From Zantedeschia hybrid cultivar (taxonomy: Eukaryota; Streptophyta; Magnoliopsida; Alismatales; Araceae): 64,000 nucleotides of DNA. Below the pieces are notes generated by a model that worked only from the letters and a program-made list of their open reading frames with translations, ran no database searches and had not been told where the DNA came from. The translations under genes and the position numbers were made by a program. This document shows, in pieces, positions 21,523 through 33,125 of this stretch; position 1 is the first letter of the stretch, and each line of letters begins with the position of its first letter. The DNA lies in contig JARZZO010000014.1 in the NCBI GenBank assembly GCA_030544215.1, forward strand, positions 33,323,734 to 33,387,733, read 5' to 3'.

Positions 21523-22330
21523 CCCAGCCTCTTGGCCAAGTGACAATTAGTGATGTTGACTCCAGAGTTAGTGAAGTTGATGCAAGTGATAGTGATCTCA
21601 GTGATCATGGCGACAGTGTCAGTGATCTGAGTGATAGTGAGAGTGACAATAGTGATAATTGGCGACGACATCCAAACGCCGAAGGAACGAAGTGCTGCTG
21701 CTTCCAGGAGTTCTTCGTCCATTCTTCGTCCATCCAAGATCCTCTCATGACTAAGGCTTCCCAGGGGCCATCCAGCTTAGCTTTTAATTAATTTCTGCAT
21801 ATTTTTCACATTTTAATCACATCACTCTATGCAACACACACACACACATTAGCATTATTTTCCAAACCTATTTGTTAAAGGGGTTTAAAAGACCACTCAA
21901 CAAGTGAGTTCACTTGTTTAGTTGTATGTTTAAAAACTTCTTCTGGAATGGATACTACTCCTGTCTGAGTTCTCATTGTTCTTTATCTCTCTTCATTTTC
22001 TTGCAAGGTGCAAAAGAAGGATCAAGAGGAAGGAACCAACAACGAACAACAAGGAATCTGGACGATCCCCAAAACCCAGTAAGCAAAGCAAGAACAAAAA
22101 CAAAAAGGGCTCTCTTCCTTCAGCCGGCTGAAGGAGGCGAACCAAGAACCTCAACAATCTACCACATCCAAACAGGTAGGCGATCAAACTTTCTTCTTTT
22201 GGAACTTTTTAGTTAAAAGTTTCTGGCGATCACATTCACATAGTTTCCTTTTAATAGGTTTTACTTGTCACATAATCAACATAATTTTTCATGATAATCA
22301 CACACTCAATTTAAACACTCACAGCTTTCT

Positions 22331-22349
22331 TGGCGATCACGGTGGGACT
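22331..22349 (+). other. primer-binding site candidate of B
   Basis: tggcgatcacggtgggact lies seven bases after the 5' LTR end. The TGG start fits a tRNA CCA end, but I did not match a specific tRNA. Confidence 0.4.
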
Positions 22350-23346
22350 TGGTCTCGCAATCTTTTTAATCTTTTGTTCTTGCTTTCATTAATCGGGCAC
22401 CCACGGTGCACCACCTGTGTCTCTCGACACGCCCTCACCGATCGGTGAGTTTTTAGTTTAGCTGTTATTCCTACGTGCACTACGTGCACACCTCTGCGGG
22501 AAGATCTTGCCCTCCCCGTTTGATTAGTTGAAAAGCTGTTTTTGTGATGAAAGATTGTGTGATTGATTGATATTTTAGTTGTTTATCTGATAAAATCATC
22601 CTGTTAAAATTTGAAACAACAAAAAAGGTTCGCATGAGCTGATTATTTATCGCTTTTATCCTCTTTGAGGGAGAATCGATCCATAAATTCCTCCTGAAAT
22701 ACTGAATATGTGACTTGAAAAGCGTCTAGGAGTAGCAACGCATTTCAAACTGCGTCGCCCAACCCAGACGCCTTTCAGGCCAATTTTGTTGTTGTCTGCT
22801 GCCTGAGTTTCTGTGAAAAATAAGGTTTTGTTTAAATAGCGTCGACAAACAGCGACGCGATTGAGGCAGTTTCTTCTTTCTTCTTCAGTTCTCAGATTTT
22901 TGATATGTTTGCTACTACACTTTATGTATTAAGCATTAGAGGCCATCCAGGCTACAGGTCATACGCACTGAAGCTAACACCCTCCTCTTCTTAGGAACAC
23001 TCTTCTTGACGTCTTCAACTCTCTCTGATATGGTCGGTCCCTTGATCATACTAGAGTAGTTGGCGTTAAAGACCTCCGTAAGTCCCCAAAATCAAGGTAT
23101 TCCTCCTTGATCATCGGGCTGGTTGTACCAATTGAAGTCCCGATTAGATTCAGAACGTTGTGAGAGAACGCCATAGAATATAACGGTGGACATTGAACTG
23201 AAACTAGGATCCTACCCCTTGAGTGAATTTGTGATTAATTAATCCAAATAACCCAACAAGGAATCCTAAAATAACGTTAAACATCCACTTGTTTGCTTAA
23301 TCTCTGTACAACTTGTTTGCCAATCTCTGAAAAAAAATCTAACATC
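22350..23346 (+). other. element B leader
   Basis: About 1 kb between the primer site and the gag ATG. It holds three dyad modules at 22715-22865 and no convincing reading frame. 22990-23290 is ordinary leader sequence. Confidence 0.5.
22715..22865. repeat. 34-bp dyad modules L1-L3 in leader of B
   Basis: At 22715-22748, 22745-22778 (overlapping pair) and 22832-22865. This places the module in the transcribed leader as well as in the LTR. Confidence 0.82.
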
Positions 23347-24600
23347 ATGCTACTTCGATCAGGTAGGGACCTGAGCATGGCTCCAGATGCCATAGTCCAC
23401 TACGAGGGAGATGCTAATGCCTGTCGTGACTCTGATTACCGTTTTGAAAGCGGGAGAGATGCTGATGCCCCCCGTAATTCTCTTCCTTGTCCAGTTCGAT
23501 ATGAGGGGAATGTCCCAACCCCTCTTCATTGTCCTCATGATCAATATTCTGATCTTCCTCCGCATGTGCATGTGGTTCCCAATCCTATTTTCGAGGGAGA
23601 CATGAATCCGAATGATCCCTCATCTTCTGATCCCTCGGATCTTGTAAATGCTTTGGGAGTTCTTGCCTCCCATCTGGACCCTCAACAGTTTGAGGCGATT
23701 CAGTCCATTTTGAAGGGGAAGACTCCCATGCAGTCTGCCGAGCCGAACCCTGCGGCTCCCCCTGCCATCCCTCAACAACCTCCTCATCATCCTCCCTTCA
23801 TTCACCAGGCCATGGAAGGCCTTCATGTCTCAACTTCTCGGCCAGCAAGGCCACAACTTTCCTCTTCTAGGCAATCGGTCAGACCGCTGACGCCTGCTTA
23901 TCAAAATGCCCTCGGGCATGGCGGAAGCTCTGTCGGACCTCCACTCTACTGTCCTCCTTGCCCTACGTACTCTAGGCAACAAGCCTATCAAGTACCTCCT
24001 CCTCCCCCTCCTCCCCAGGTTGATCCGACAACGCAAGCATTGCTGGCAAAGATGGAGCGCATGGATGAACAGTTCAACAACTTCCAGAAGATGATGGGGG
24101 TCAAAGTTGCACCAGAGATCAACTTACCAAGTCTGCCTGTGTTCCACCTGCCACCCTCTGAGATGCCAGTGTACCGGAAGTACAACGGTACTGGTAACCC
24201 CTTTACTCACTTGAAGGAGTTCATGTACAAGTCATCCTTCTGGCAAAACGACAAGAGGTCGTTGGCATTTTTGTTCAGGAGATCTTTAGAGGGACCAGCC
24301 CTCGAATGGTTCTTTTCTTTAGAACATGCCGAAGTAGAGGACTACGGTATCGTCTCCCGAAAATTCATTCAACGATACCAGGACAGAGTTGCCCCCTCCC
24401 TGTCTATTACTGACCTGATAGCAGAGAAGATGAAGCCTGACGAGGAGTTCGTCAGTTTTACTGACAGATGGAGGGGTATGGCAGAGAAAGTGAAAGATCA
24501 CTTGTCTGAGTCGGAGCAAGTAAAGATGCTCATTTCCAATGCCACGCCTCAAGCTAGTCCTCTCCCTGAACAACCTGACCAACATGACAGAGCTCTATGA
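23347..24600 (+). pseudogene. element B gag, main part
   Basis: The ATG at 23347 (MLLRSGRDLSMAP) is the first good start; the frame is open upstream only through non-ATG codons. Residues 1-230 are Pro/Gln/His-rich. The gag core lies at about 260-390: NPFTHLKEFMYKSSFWQNDK, then GPALEWFFSLEHAEVEDYG and FIQRYQDRV. A small indel near 24545 shifts the frame, so the last 20 or so residues are not real; the expected sequence goes on in another frame (LNNLTNMTELYERARYCQ). Gag is the structural protein of the particle. Confidence 0.82.
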
Positions 24601-25942
24601 AAGAGCCCGGTACTGTCAGAACGCCTTCAAGGATGCTACGTTCTCCAGCGTCTTTGATCATCACCGACCTAGTAGGCCTCCACCTCGGAAGCTTGCAGTG
24701 CCAAATTCCCCCAGCACAGGTCTGACTACCGAGGGCACGCTCTCTCATGAGCAGGTTTGCAGTATGAACAACAACTCGCCCCAGTTTGTAAGGAATCAGC
24801 AGCAACAGTACCAGCGGCCACAGCAGCCAAACCAGTTGGGTTATAGGTAGTAGCAAAACCCCCAGTATCAGAAGCCCCAGTATCAGCGGCCTCAGCAGCC
24901 GAACTAGCAACAGCAACAGCAACAGCCACAGCAACAGCCGCAACGGCAGTTACAATACCAGCCCCCTCCACCACAGCAGTATCAGCAACAACAGGAGTAC
25001 CAGCCGCGCGCACCGCCGGTATATCACAATGTCCCTCCTCCTGCTGATTATAATCAGCAGAGAAGACCTCCAGGCCCGAAGATGGCAGAATATCCAGTCC
25101 TCCCAGAGTCCTTGGCGGACATTTTTAGTGCTTTAATGGGAGCCAATGCCTTGGTCCTGCCAAGAGAAAAGGCAATATGGCCCCAAAATGTCGATACTTC
25201 CAGGTATTGCTATTTCCACAGGCAACCTGGACATACCATAGACACCTACTTCCAATTCAGAGATTATATTCATGATCTCAACGAGCAGGGAGGCATTGAC
25301 TGGGAAGAGATGAAAAAGTACATATCTGCCTTAAAGGGAAGAAGACCACTACAGCAGCAGCAGCAACAACAACCAAGAGCACCAGCACAAGCAGTGGCAC
25401 CACCAAATATGGGCATAGTGCAGAACCCACTCCCGGAGCACCAAAATCAGAACCAAGTTGCCCCTATTTTGACAAATAGCCGGTCTGAGGCTAACCGAGG
25501 GCAACAGTGGAAGATAGAGGATTCCTCCTCTATTTATTCAACGGGTCACACTTCGAGTACCGCAGAACAACCACCACGCCGCACCATTCACATACCCAGA
25601 CCACAACCCATTACCATCACCCCTGTACCAACGCCCGTATATCACTCACCCGCACCCACTAACCCATTACCACCGCCCACTTTCCTCAAACCCATTACAC
25701 CCCACACCACTACGCCTCCATTAAATAATCCCCCGCAAGCCAACTACGCACCCCTCATGCCATCCAGACCGCTACTCCGCGTACCATTCCCATCATCACC
25801 CATTACCACTACTGCTTACCCAGATACCATCCAACCATCTAAACCGCTATTACGCATGCCATTCCCCACTTCATCCGTACCAACCACTTACCCTTCCACT
25901 ACCCACATACCAACACTCCACACCATCTGCGCCGTCCATTAA
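24539..25942 (+). pseudogene. element B gag, C-terminal Gln/Pro-rich part
   Basis: Continuation after the frameshift, in a single frame but cut by TAG at 24848-24850 and another near 24905. 24780-25050 and 25350-25380 are runs of CAG/CAA codons (polyglutamine). A zinc-finger-like segment reads CYFHRQPGHTIDTYFQFRDY near 25207-25266, where the last cysteine of the usual pattern is tyrosine. After 25390 it is a low-complexity Pro/Thr/Gln tail. The longest uninterrupted part is 25082-25942. Confidence 0.75.
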
Positions 25943-26111
25943 CCCTGCGGTACTGAAGTTGTCACCCGGACCTTCCACGACTGAAGAACATGCGCTCCGG
26001 AGTGGGAGGATTTTCAACAAGGTCTTTCCTCAATAGACAGTTAGAGACAGCCCATCATAGCCGCCGAAGGAAGCACACAATGAAGAGAGTGCACCTAGCA
26101 CTCAATATGAC

Positions 26112-26687
26112 TTGCTGAAGCACCTTGACAGAACACCGGCACGAATCTCCGTGCTTGAACTGATAAAAAGATCAAAGACCCACCAGGAAGCTCTGATGGA
26201 ATATTTGCAGAAGGTGATGGTCAACGAAGACATGCCGGTGGAGAAGATTGCCGCACTACTAGTTCCTCAGGGGGATCATCCCTCTATTTCATTCCATGCA
26301 TCGGAACTAGCACCGCCAGCAGCCAGGAGCATGGCTCTGAACATTACGGTCAACATCTGTAAGAAGGCCGTAGATGCATGCCTGGTCGACACAGGGACTT
26401 CAATCAATCTCTTGCCTTCGAAGACCCTGGAATTGTGCGGTATGCCCAAGGAAAAATGGTTGCCTAGCCCCATCTCCGTTACAGCATATGATAACTCCAC
26501 CCGTTCCCCTCTGGGAATGGGCTATTTGAAAGTGGAGCTAGGCCCTGTGTGTCATGCCAATGTCGAATTCCATATTTCGGAAATCGATCTTTCTCTAAAT
26601 GCCATTTTGGGTCGTCCTTACATAAAAACTCTCGAGGCGATTCCCTCCACGAATCATCAATACCTCAAATTCCCCTTCAAAGGATGA
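26112..26687 (+). pseudogene. element B protease
   Basis: Aspartic protease of retroelement type. DACLVDTGTSINLLPSKTLE has an intact D-T-G active site (about residues 92-100), followed by the flap region and DLSLNAILGRPYIKTLEA, which corresponds to the ILGR box. Ends at a TGA at 26685-26687 that is in frame with the following G-patch region, so it is probably a premature stop. It would cut the polyprotein. Confidence 0.82.
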
Positions 26688-26699
26688 ATCATTAAGGTT

Positions 26700-27251
26700 A
26701 TGAGCATGCCGATCCTTGCTGCTGCTCATTCTTTGAATGTCAAGCCCACTTCTTCACCTGGCCGACAACCTTTTCTGTCAGTATTACAGGTTTACCATCC
26801 GGTGGCTGATCCTTTGAAAACTGCCACTATTACTCCTTATCCATTAAATGCCATAAAGAGGGGGAAGTGCATGAGTACCCCAGGATGGAGAATAATGATG
26901 AAGAATGGTTATCAGCCTGGAAAAGGCCTGGGCACACAGTTACAAGGAAGGACCACTCCCGTCAAGGATAACCGAGGAACACCTGAAAATGGCCTGGACT
27001 ATAGGCGAAGAAAAATGAAACAGGACATTGCTCAGCAGGAGGAGAATGAAGGTGGCCAAAGGGTCTTGAAGTCAATGTCTACACCATGCAAAGAAGGCCG
27101 GGACCCCTTAATGTGGACTCTATATACACATTTTGTCAAGGGGCCCGTAATAAGTCACGACAACACGGTGGTCATTACTTTATGTTTTGACTTCCATGAT
27201 ATATATGGGAGAGACTTGGCCAGACACTGCTCAGAACTACTCACGTACTAG
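26700..27251 (+). pseudogene. element B G-patch region after protease
   Basis: Same frame as the protease. Residues about 58-100 read PGWRIMMKNGYQPGKGLG and go on with LQGRTTPVKDNRG, the glycine-rich G-patch pattern. G-patch domains bind RNA or helicases and follow the protease in some retroviruses and plant gypsy elements (family knowledge). The in-frame TAG at 27249-27251 is followed by more coding-like sequence in the same frame. Confidence 0.72.
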
Positions 27252-27254
27252 TCC

Positions 27255-27707
27255 TTGGAGGCTCTGCGGCCTATGAAGAGGAGGAAATTCCAAGACTCTG
27301 AGTGTGAATGGTACAGGTGGTTCGATTTAAGAGATCTCTGCATCGCATTGAACAGGCTGTTTCTGGAGCCCTCCGAACCTAAGTGGCCGCTACAGATAGA
27401 TGAATTGATTGAAGGGCCCGGTGCCATTTTTGACAAGAGGATACTGCTGTCAGAAGAGACTGATGAAGGGGAGCCAGATGACCCCTATGAAGCTGGCTAC
27501 ACCACGGATCTGCTCTGGAGGGGGACTTATCCTTCTCATATTTTCATGCTGCACACCTTGTTCCGCACTTTGCTCCTAACCCTGACTTGGTCGCGGGTCA
27601 TTATTGAAGATATTCTACGGGCTCCGCCCGTCATGATTACTCTGTCCCCACAGGACTTCATTCCACAACCTCCTCTCGACCTAGAGAGGATGTATGATTT
27701 AATCTAG
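27255..27707 (+). pseudogene. element B unknown segment between G-patch and RT
   Basis: 150 codons in the same frame as the G-patch, opening with EALRPMKRRKFQDSECEWYR. Acidic, with several Trp/Tyr. No domain recognised. It probably belongs to the same polyprotein. It ends at TAG 27705-27707. Confidence 0.55.
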
Positions 27708-28156
27708 GACATACTGTTGTATGATCCCCCTAATCCTTTGGCCTTGGTGCCACTTCCTTCATCCCATTCCCCTCCTTTTCATCTTCATTCTTGTTTTATG
27801 TTAAATTCTTCTTTTATAAAAAAAAAAACGCCAATTTGGCAACAAATTCTTCCCAGATCCTCATTGAGAAAACCTCTTACTTGTCCGATTGTACCCCATC
27901 GCGCGGGTCTTTTGGTTAAGATTCTCTTCTAGATCTACTCTGCCCCTCCCATTGGGAGGATTCTCCTGTATTTCCGTCTGTATCCAATACTTTCCATTCT
28001 ACTTCGTCCTCATTAGGTCAGGATAGGGAGTCTAGCGAAGTTAGGCAGTCTAGCTCTAGGCAGGTTAGCGAAGTTAGGAAGTATAGAAAACCTAAGGGTA
28101 GAAGAATTTCAGATAGATACCTCCATGATTTAGCTGATAAATGCCTCTCTTGCTCT
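27708..28156 (+). other. gap between protease part and RT, possible intron
   Basis: Pyrimidine-rich DNA without a through-going frame in its first half. The RT frame is open upstream of 28157 to about 27920. Ogre elements have an intron between protease and RT (family knowledge), and the position and composition fit. I could not fix a donor and acceptor with confidence. Confidence 0.4.
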
Positions 28157-29644
28157 ATGATCCCTCAGCTATTAGAAAATCCCATTCAGATGCCAGAAGA
28201 TTGTATAGACGATGAGTTAGTCAATGATGGATATGGGGTGTATGAGTTGATACATGAAAAAGACCCCATTATTGAGGATGAGGAAGATGACGAGGACGCA
28301 GCTGAGGCATATGCCAGTGGGGTGAAGAGATTCGATGAACCCTCAGCTGCCGTAGAAGAGCCCACTAAAGAGATCAATTTAGGGACTGAAGACGAACCTA
28401 AGGTTGTCCTCGTTAGCAAGAATCTTTCTGAAGAGGATGAGAAGGCAATGGTAGAAGTTCTTAAGGACTATAAGGGCACTTTCGCCTGGAGTTATGAGGA
28501 TATGCCGGGGTTAGACTCATCATTAGTGGAACACAGGTTGATATTAAAGGATGGAGCCAGCCCGGTCAAACAGAAGTTAAGGCGATTCCACCCACAAATG
28601 GCTTTAAAGATGAAGGAAGAGGTCGACAAGTTACATAAAGCCAAATTCATTAGAGTTGTCCTCTATCCACAATGGGTGGCTAACATAGTCCCGGTTATGA
28701 AGAAAGATGGGAAGGTCAGGATTTGCATTGACTTCCGAGATTTGAACCGGGCGTGTCCTAAGGATAATTTTCCATTGCCCCACATTGATGTACTCATTGA
28801 TAACACTGCTGGCTATGAAACGTTATCATTTATGGATGGGTTTTCAGGATACAATCAGATTAAATTGGCAGAAGAAGATCAAGAAAAGACATCATTCACT
28901 ACACCTTGGGAAACATATTGCTATGTCGTCATGCCATTTGGATTAAAGAATGCTGGGGCTACTTATCAGAGGGCTATGATGGCAATATTTCACGACATGA
29001 TGCATATCGATCTGGAAGTGAATGTGGATGACTTGTTAGTGAAGTCTAAGACAAAGGCTGAGCATGCCAAAGTTTTGGCAAGAGTGTTAGAAAGATCGAG
29101 GGAATATCAGTTAAAGATGAACCCCAAGAAATGTGTATTCGGGGTATCCTCAGGGAAATTACTTGGATTCATTGTTAGTAAACGGGGAATTGAGATCGAT
29201 CCCAACAAAGCGAAGGCTATCAGAGAAATGCCACCTCCCAAGAACTTGAAAGAGTTAAGAGGATTAATCGGGAGGTTGCAATTTATTCGCCGTTTTGTCT
29301 CCCAGCACTCACAAAGGTGTAAGCCGTTCTACGAGCTTACCAAGCCGGGAGTCAAATTCGATTGGGACGATAAGTGTCAGGAGGCATTCGATGGATTAAA
29401 GAATTATTTGGCAAGTCCTCTTGTTTTGAGACCACCATCTCCAGGCAAACCCTTGATATTATACATTTCTGTCCTGGATGATGCAGTGGGGGCTGTCCTA
29501 GCACAAGAGGATGAAGAAGGAAAGGAGAGGGCAACCTACTATCTCTCTAAACTTCTCAACCCCGCTGAACAGAGATACACGGCGATGGAGAAAACATGTG
29601 CAACATTGGTCTGGGTTGTTCAGAAATTGAAGCATTATTTCTAG
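28157..29644 (+). pseudogene. element B reverse transcriptase and RNase H
   Basis: Acidic N-terminus (EDEEDDEDAAEAYAS), then RT from about residue 110: EHRLILKDGASPVKQKLRRF, MKKDGKVRICIDFRDLNRAC, LSFMDGFSGYNQI, VVMPFGLKNAGATYQRAM. The catalytic box reads VNVDDLLVKS: both aspartates are present but the tyrosine of YVDD is asparagine. RNase H begins near residue 410 (LILYISVLDDAVGAVLAQ). The frame breaks at 29642-29644, where LKHYF runs into a stop; LAHEVHLIARMNP continues one frame over. Confidence 0.87.
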
Positions 29645-29988
29645 CCCATGAAGTCCATCTCATCGCTAGGATGAATCCGATTAAGTTTCTTCTTGAGAAA
29701 TCTGTCCTTACTGATAGGTTAGCACGATGGCAAAGCTTTCTATCTCAATTCGATATCACTTACATTCAGCAGAAAGCGATCAAAGACTATGCCATAGTAG
29801 AACATCTCGCTCATCACCCCCTTCCTCGTTTTGATCCAGTCCGATCCGAGTTTCCGGATGAGGAACTGATGTCCATAGACCAAATTAGAGATGATATGTG
29901 GACTCTGTATTTTGACAGAGCTCTGAATTCCCATGGAAAGGGGATTGACATTGTTCTGTTATCACCTGAAGGTGTCACCATTCCATAA
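29596..29988 (+). pseudogene. element B RNase H end and start of second RNase H
   Basis: The true reading starts near 29640 (FLAHEVHLIARMNPIKFLL), completes RNase H, and enters the archaeal-type RNase H at WTLYFDRALNSHGKG. An in-frame TAA at 29986-29988 interrupts it. The next block (about 30005-30060) reads VTNNIAKYEALLAGLEAA, where the usual AEYEA is AKYEA, so the catalytic glutamate appears lost. Confidence 0.8.
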
Positions 29989-30093
29989 GCCTTTCAGCTT
30001 GACTTTCCAGTCACCAACAATATAGCTAAATATGAGGCACTCCTTGCTGGCCTCGAGGCTGCTCATCTCTATGGTGCCACCAAACTCAGGATT

Positions 30094-30792
30094 GTGGGTG
30101 ATAGCCAATTGATTATTCGCCAAGTGTTAACTAAGTATCGAACTCTTGATCCCAAGCTCAAGCCTTATCAAGAACTTACTTCTGCTTATTCAAAGCTTTT
30201 CACAAAATTGATCTTCGTCCATGTTCCTAGGAATCAGAACATCTTGGCTGACGCTCTAGCTTCACTTGCATCTTCTCTCGATTTCCCAATTAGCAGACAA
30301 TCCAAATCAATAATTGTTCATAGGCGTCTTTCACCCGCCGTGAAAGACCCTTCATTCCTTAGGACTAAAGAGAAGCTGCTGAAGAAAGTCAGAGATGGAG
30401 ATATTGTGGAAAAGAGAGAAATCATGTTAATGGAGCTGTTAGAAGAGATGGATGATGAACAGAAGCCATGGTACTATGAAATTGCCAAATATTGTGAAGA
30501 TCAATCATATCCTGAAGAAGCTACAACTGAGGAGAAAATGGCTATCAGGAGAGTTGCTCAAAGATACACCCTAGTTGGAGGGACACTATACAAAAGAGGT
30601 TTTGATGGAGTTCTTCTGAGATGCTTAGACGAAGATGAGCTTTGGATGGTCATGGAAAGAGCTCATACTGGAGTTTGTGGTGGCCATGTTAATGGACAAA
30701 TGTTAGCAAAGAAAATCATTAGGCAAGGATTATATTGGCCAACCATGGAAGAAGATTGTGTAGGGTACGTCCGTAGGTATGCTAAGTGTTAA
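30094..30792 (+). pseudogene. element B second RNase H end and integrase zinc finger
   Basis: Same frame as 29596-29988. GDSQLIIRQVL carries the third acidic residue of RNase H, and ILADALASLAS the fourth. The integrase N-terminus follows: H and H in AHTGVCGGHVNGQMLAKKI, and a C-x2-C site of which the first cysteine reads tyrosine (RRYAKC). CAA has become TAA at 30790-30792. Confidence 0.8.
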
Positions 30793-30956
30793 CTTCACGC
30801 CGATAAGATTCATTCCCCTGCATCTTCACTCCATCCTGTTTCCTCCCCATGGCCTTTCTCCATGTGGACTTTCGACATCATTGGACCCCTTGGTAATCCT
30901 GATTCCGGCATTAAGCAAAAGTCTTTCATCCTCATGGCGACGGAATACTTCACCAA

Positions 30957-31727
30957 GTGGGCGAAGCTGAAGCATACACGGAAGTCAAAGCATCAACGGT
31001 CTGCAAGTTCATCATGAAGAACATCATCACAAGATTTGGAATTCCAAGCACCATCGTCACGGACAATGGACCTCAGTTCGTGTCACAAGAGCTGAAAGAC
31101 CTCTACAACAGGTACAAAATTGCATTGCATCATTCATCTCCTTATTATCCGCAAGGCAATGGCCAAGCAGAGGCAACTAACAAGACTTTGATAAAAATCA
31201 TCAAAAAGACGTGCAAGTCTAATAAATTCACAGACTGGCCAGAAAAATTGATTGAGGCTCTATGGGCCTACCGAACTTCAATCCGCACGCCCACTAGGCA
31301 AACTCCTTATTCCTTAACATTTGGGATGGAGGCGGTAGTTCCATACGAGATTCTTATACCGTCATTAAGAGTACAATTGAATAAGGAATTTTCCATTCAT
31401 GAACACCGTTCAGCACTCCTTGCTCAATTGGAACTCTTAGACGAGAAGAGATGGTCAGCTGCTAATCATGCAAGAGTGTATCAAAATAGATTAGCACGTT
31501 TTTATCAAAGGAAAGTCATCGAACGTAAGTTCAAAGTTGGTGAAATGGTTGTCAAAAGAATTTTTGTAAAACCTGGTGGTCCGCGTTCTAAGCTCCAACC
31601 CAATTGGGAAGGACCATATGTTGTATCACATGCTTTTCCTGGTAACGCTTACCGTTTAGTTAATGCAGAAGAGGAAGAGTTAGCTCACCCCTGGAATGGT
31701 TTGCATCTTAAGAAATATTACCCTTAG
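30957..31727 (+). pseudogene. element B integrase core and C-terminus
   Basis: One base is missing near 30960, between FTKW and EAEAYTEVKAS. The core has D in TIVTDNGPQFVSQ and E in YYPQGNGQAEATNKTL; the first D lies upstream in TFDIIGPLG. After AYRTSIRTPTRQTPYSLTFG comes the C-terminal PNWEGPYVV box, and the product ends KKYYP with TAG at 31725-31727, a normal end for the family. Confidence 0.85.
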
Positions 31728-32955
31728 GTTAAAGAGTCGATCAGCATGCTGCAAAGACCAGTGGAAGCAGAAAATTTATAAACTCAAATTCCCTTATCAG
31801 TCTGGATAATTTAATTTCAAACACATTACTACACACACTGACACGTTTGATTCGTGAGTAACAAGAGATGCCAAGTCCTAAGGAATACCGAAAGCTTGAT
31901 TGAAAGTGTAAAGTGCGAATCATTCTTCTTTTCAAAATTCCGTTTTATACTCGGCCCATAATGTCGGAACGAGGCTTAGAATAGATTACCAAGAATACCC
32001 GCCATCTTAGTAGGAGGCCGTCATAAAAAATGGGGGAGATCCGTCCTAAGAAAGAAAAAGAAAAGAAAAGCAAAAGGGAAAAGCCAAATGTCAAATGAAA
32101 AGGCCATTACACTACAAACGTTACATCAAGGCCATGAAATGAAATGAAAGGGAACGCAAGGTCGATAAATACCCAAAAAAAAAAATGACCGAACCCCAAC
32201 AGATATTAGGGTAGGAAAGGAACATCTTTTTAGGTCTCCGGAACCTTCTCGTGGGCATTCTAAACCAATTCTTCCTTTCTTTCTAAAGAGGCGTACTCCA
32301 AACTTAAGGAACGACCTAGATTGACTAAGGAACAAATCATCAAATGGGATCACGAATAGAAACACAAGTTCAAACACGATGGGTTTAAGTTAGATTATTG
32401 AAGAACAATTTAGGAAGTAAGTTAATAAATGAATATGATCTTTTGATCTGAGTACCATGCTGATCTTTTTGGTTTGCACTATATTTCAAAATCTAAAAAA
32501 AATACATACTTCAAAATCAAAAAAAAAATACATATTCCAAAATCCAAAAAAATACACATATGTTTCTAAAACCCAAACAAACATGAATATTTCAAAACAA
32601 CAAAAAAAATATTTCAATTAGCATCTGCTTATTGCATTTAGTATGCTTCATTCCTTTTATTTTCAGTGAACATCTGTCTGCTTGCATGTTGCATTTTGCT
32701 TACAGTTTGATTATTCATATTACCTTTGTTAATAAAGGCTATGCCCCTTGACCCTTCCACTAAGAAAAAGATCGATCGACCATTCATTTGGTCAAGCAAG
32801 GGGCTAAGCCGGAATAGATACTTAACCTGTTTGTTAAGTAATGTGCAGAACACAAGGCAAACACATGGAACACAAAGCTGAAGGCAAAAGTTTTATATAT
32901 ATATCAAAAGTGTTTCTTACATGATATACAAAAGAAAGACAAAATACATAAGCCC
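31728..32955. other. element B region after integrase, no gene
   Basis: AT-rich with several A-runs (32038-32080, 32174-32185, 32490-32620). It contains no open frame of note. It separates integrase from the 3' end of the antisense gene that ends at 32956. Confidence 0.5.
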
Positions 32956-33125
32956 TCAAGGCTGGCTCTCTCCTGCCCCCTCGTCAAGCTGACTCTGAGC
33001 CTCGTCAGGCGCATCCGGTGCTGGTCCGCGGCTAGGAGGTGGAGGTGGTCCCATTGCACTCGGCCCTGCCTGGCCGGACGATATGGCAACGCTCGTGCTC
33101 AGCCATCGAGAGGCGACCCTGAAGA
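32956..33125 (-). pseudogene. antisense PMD gene of B, end of last exon, cut off by Copia C1
   Basis: Minus-strand frame ending QSQLDEGAGESQP with a stop at 32956-32958, rich in Pro/Gly/Ala. It continues the exon that stops at 42464, on the far side of C1. The duplicated gaaga (33121-33125 and 42464-42468) marks the break. The tail needs a different frame from the coiled coil upstream, so a frameshift lies in this stretch. Confidence 0.65.

Larger units (their letters stand above)
20909..22323 (+). repeat. 5' LTR of element B
   Basis: 1415 bp, TGTAGACACGC to CACTCACA. TATA box tataaata at 21515-21522. Four dyad modules upstream of it. A degenerate (agtgat)n stretch at about 21548-21660, a 20-bp perfect palindrome at 22116-22135, and tctggcgatcacattcac near the 3' end. 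The 3' LTR and the solo copy at 17408 match along the whole length. Confidence 0.92.
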
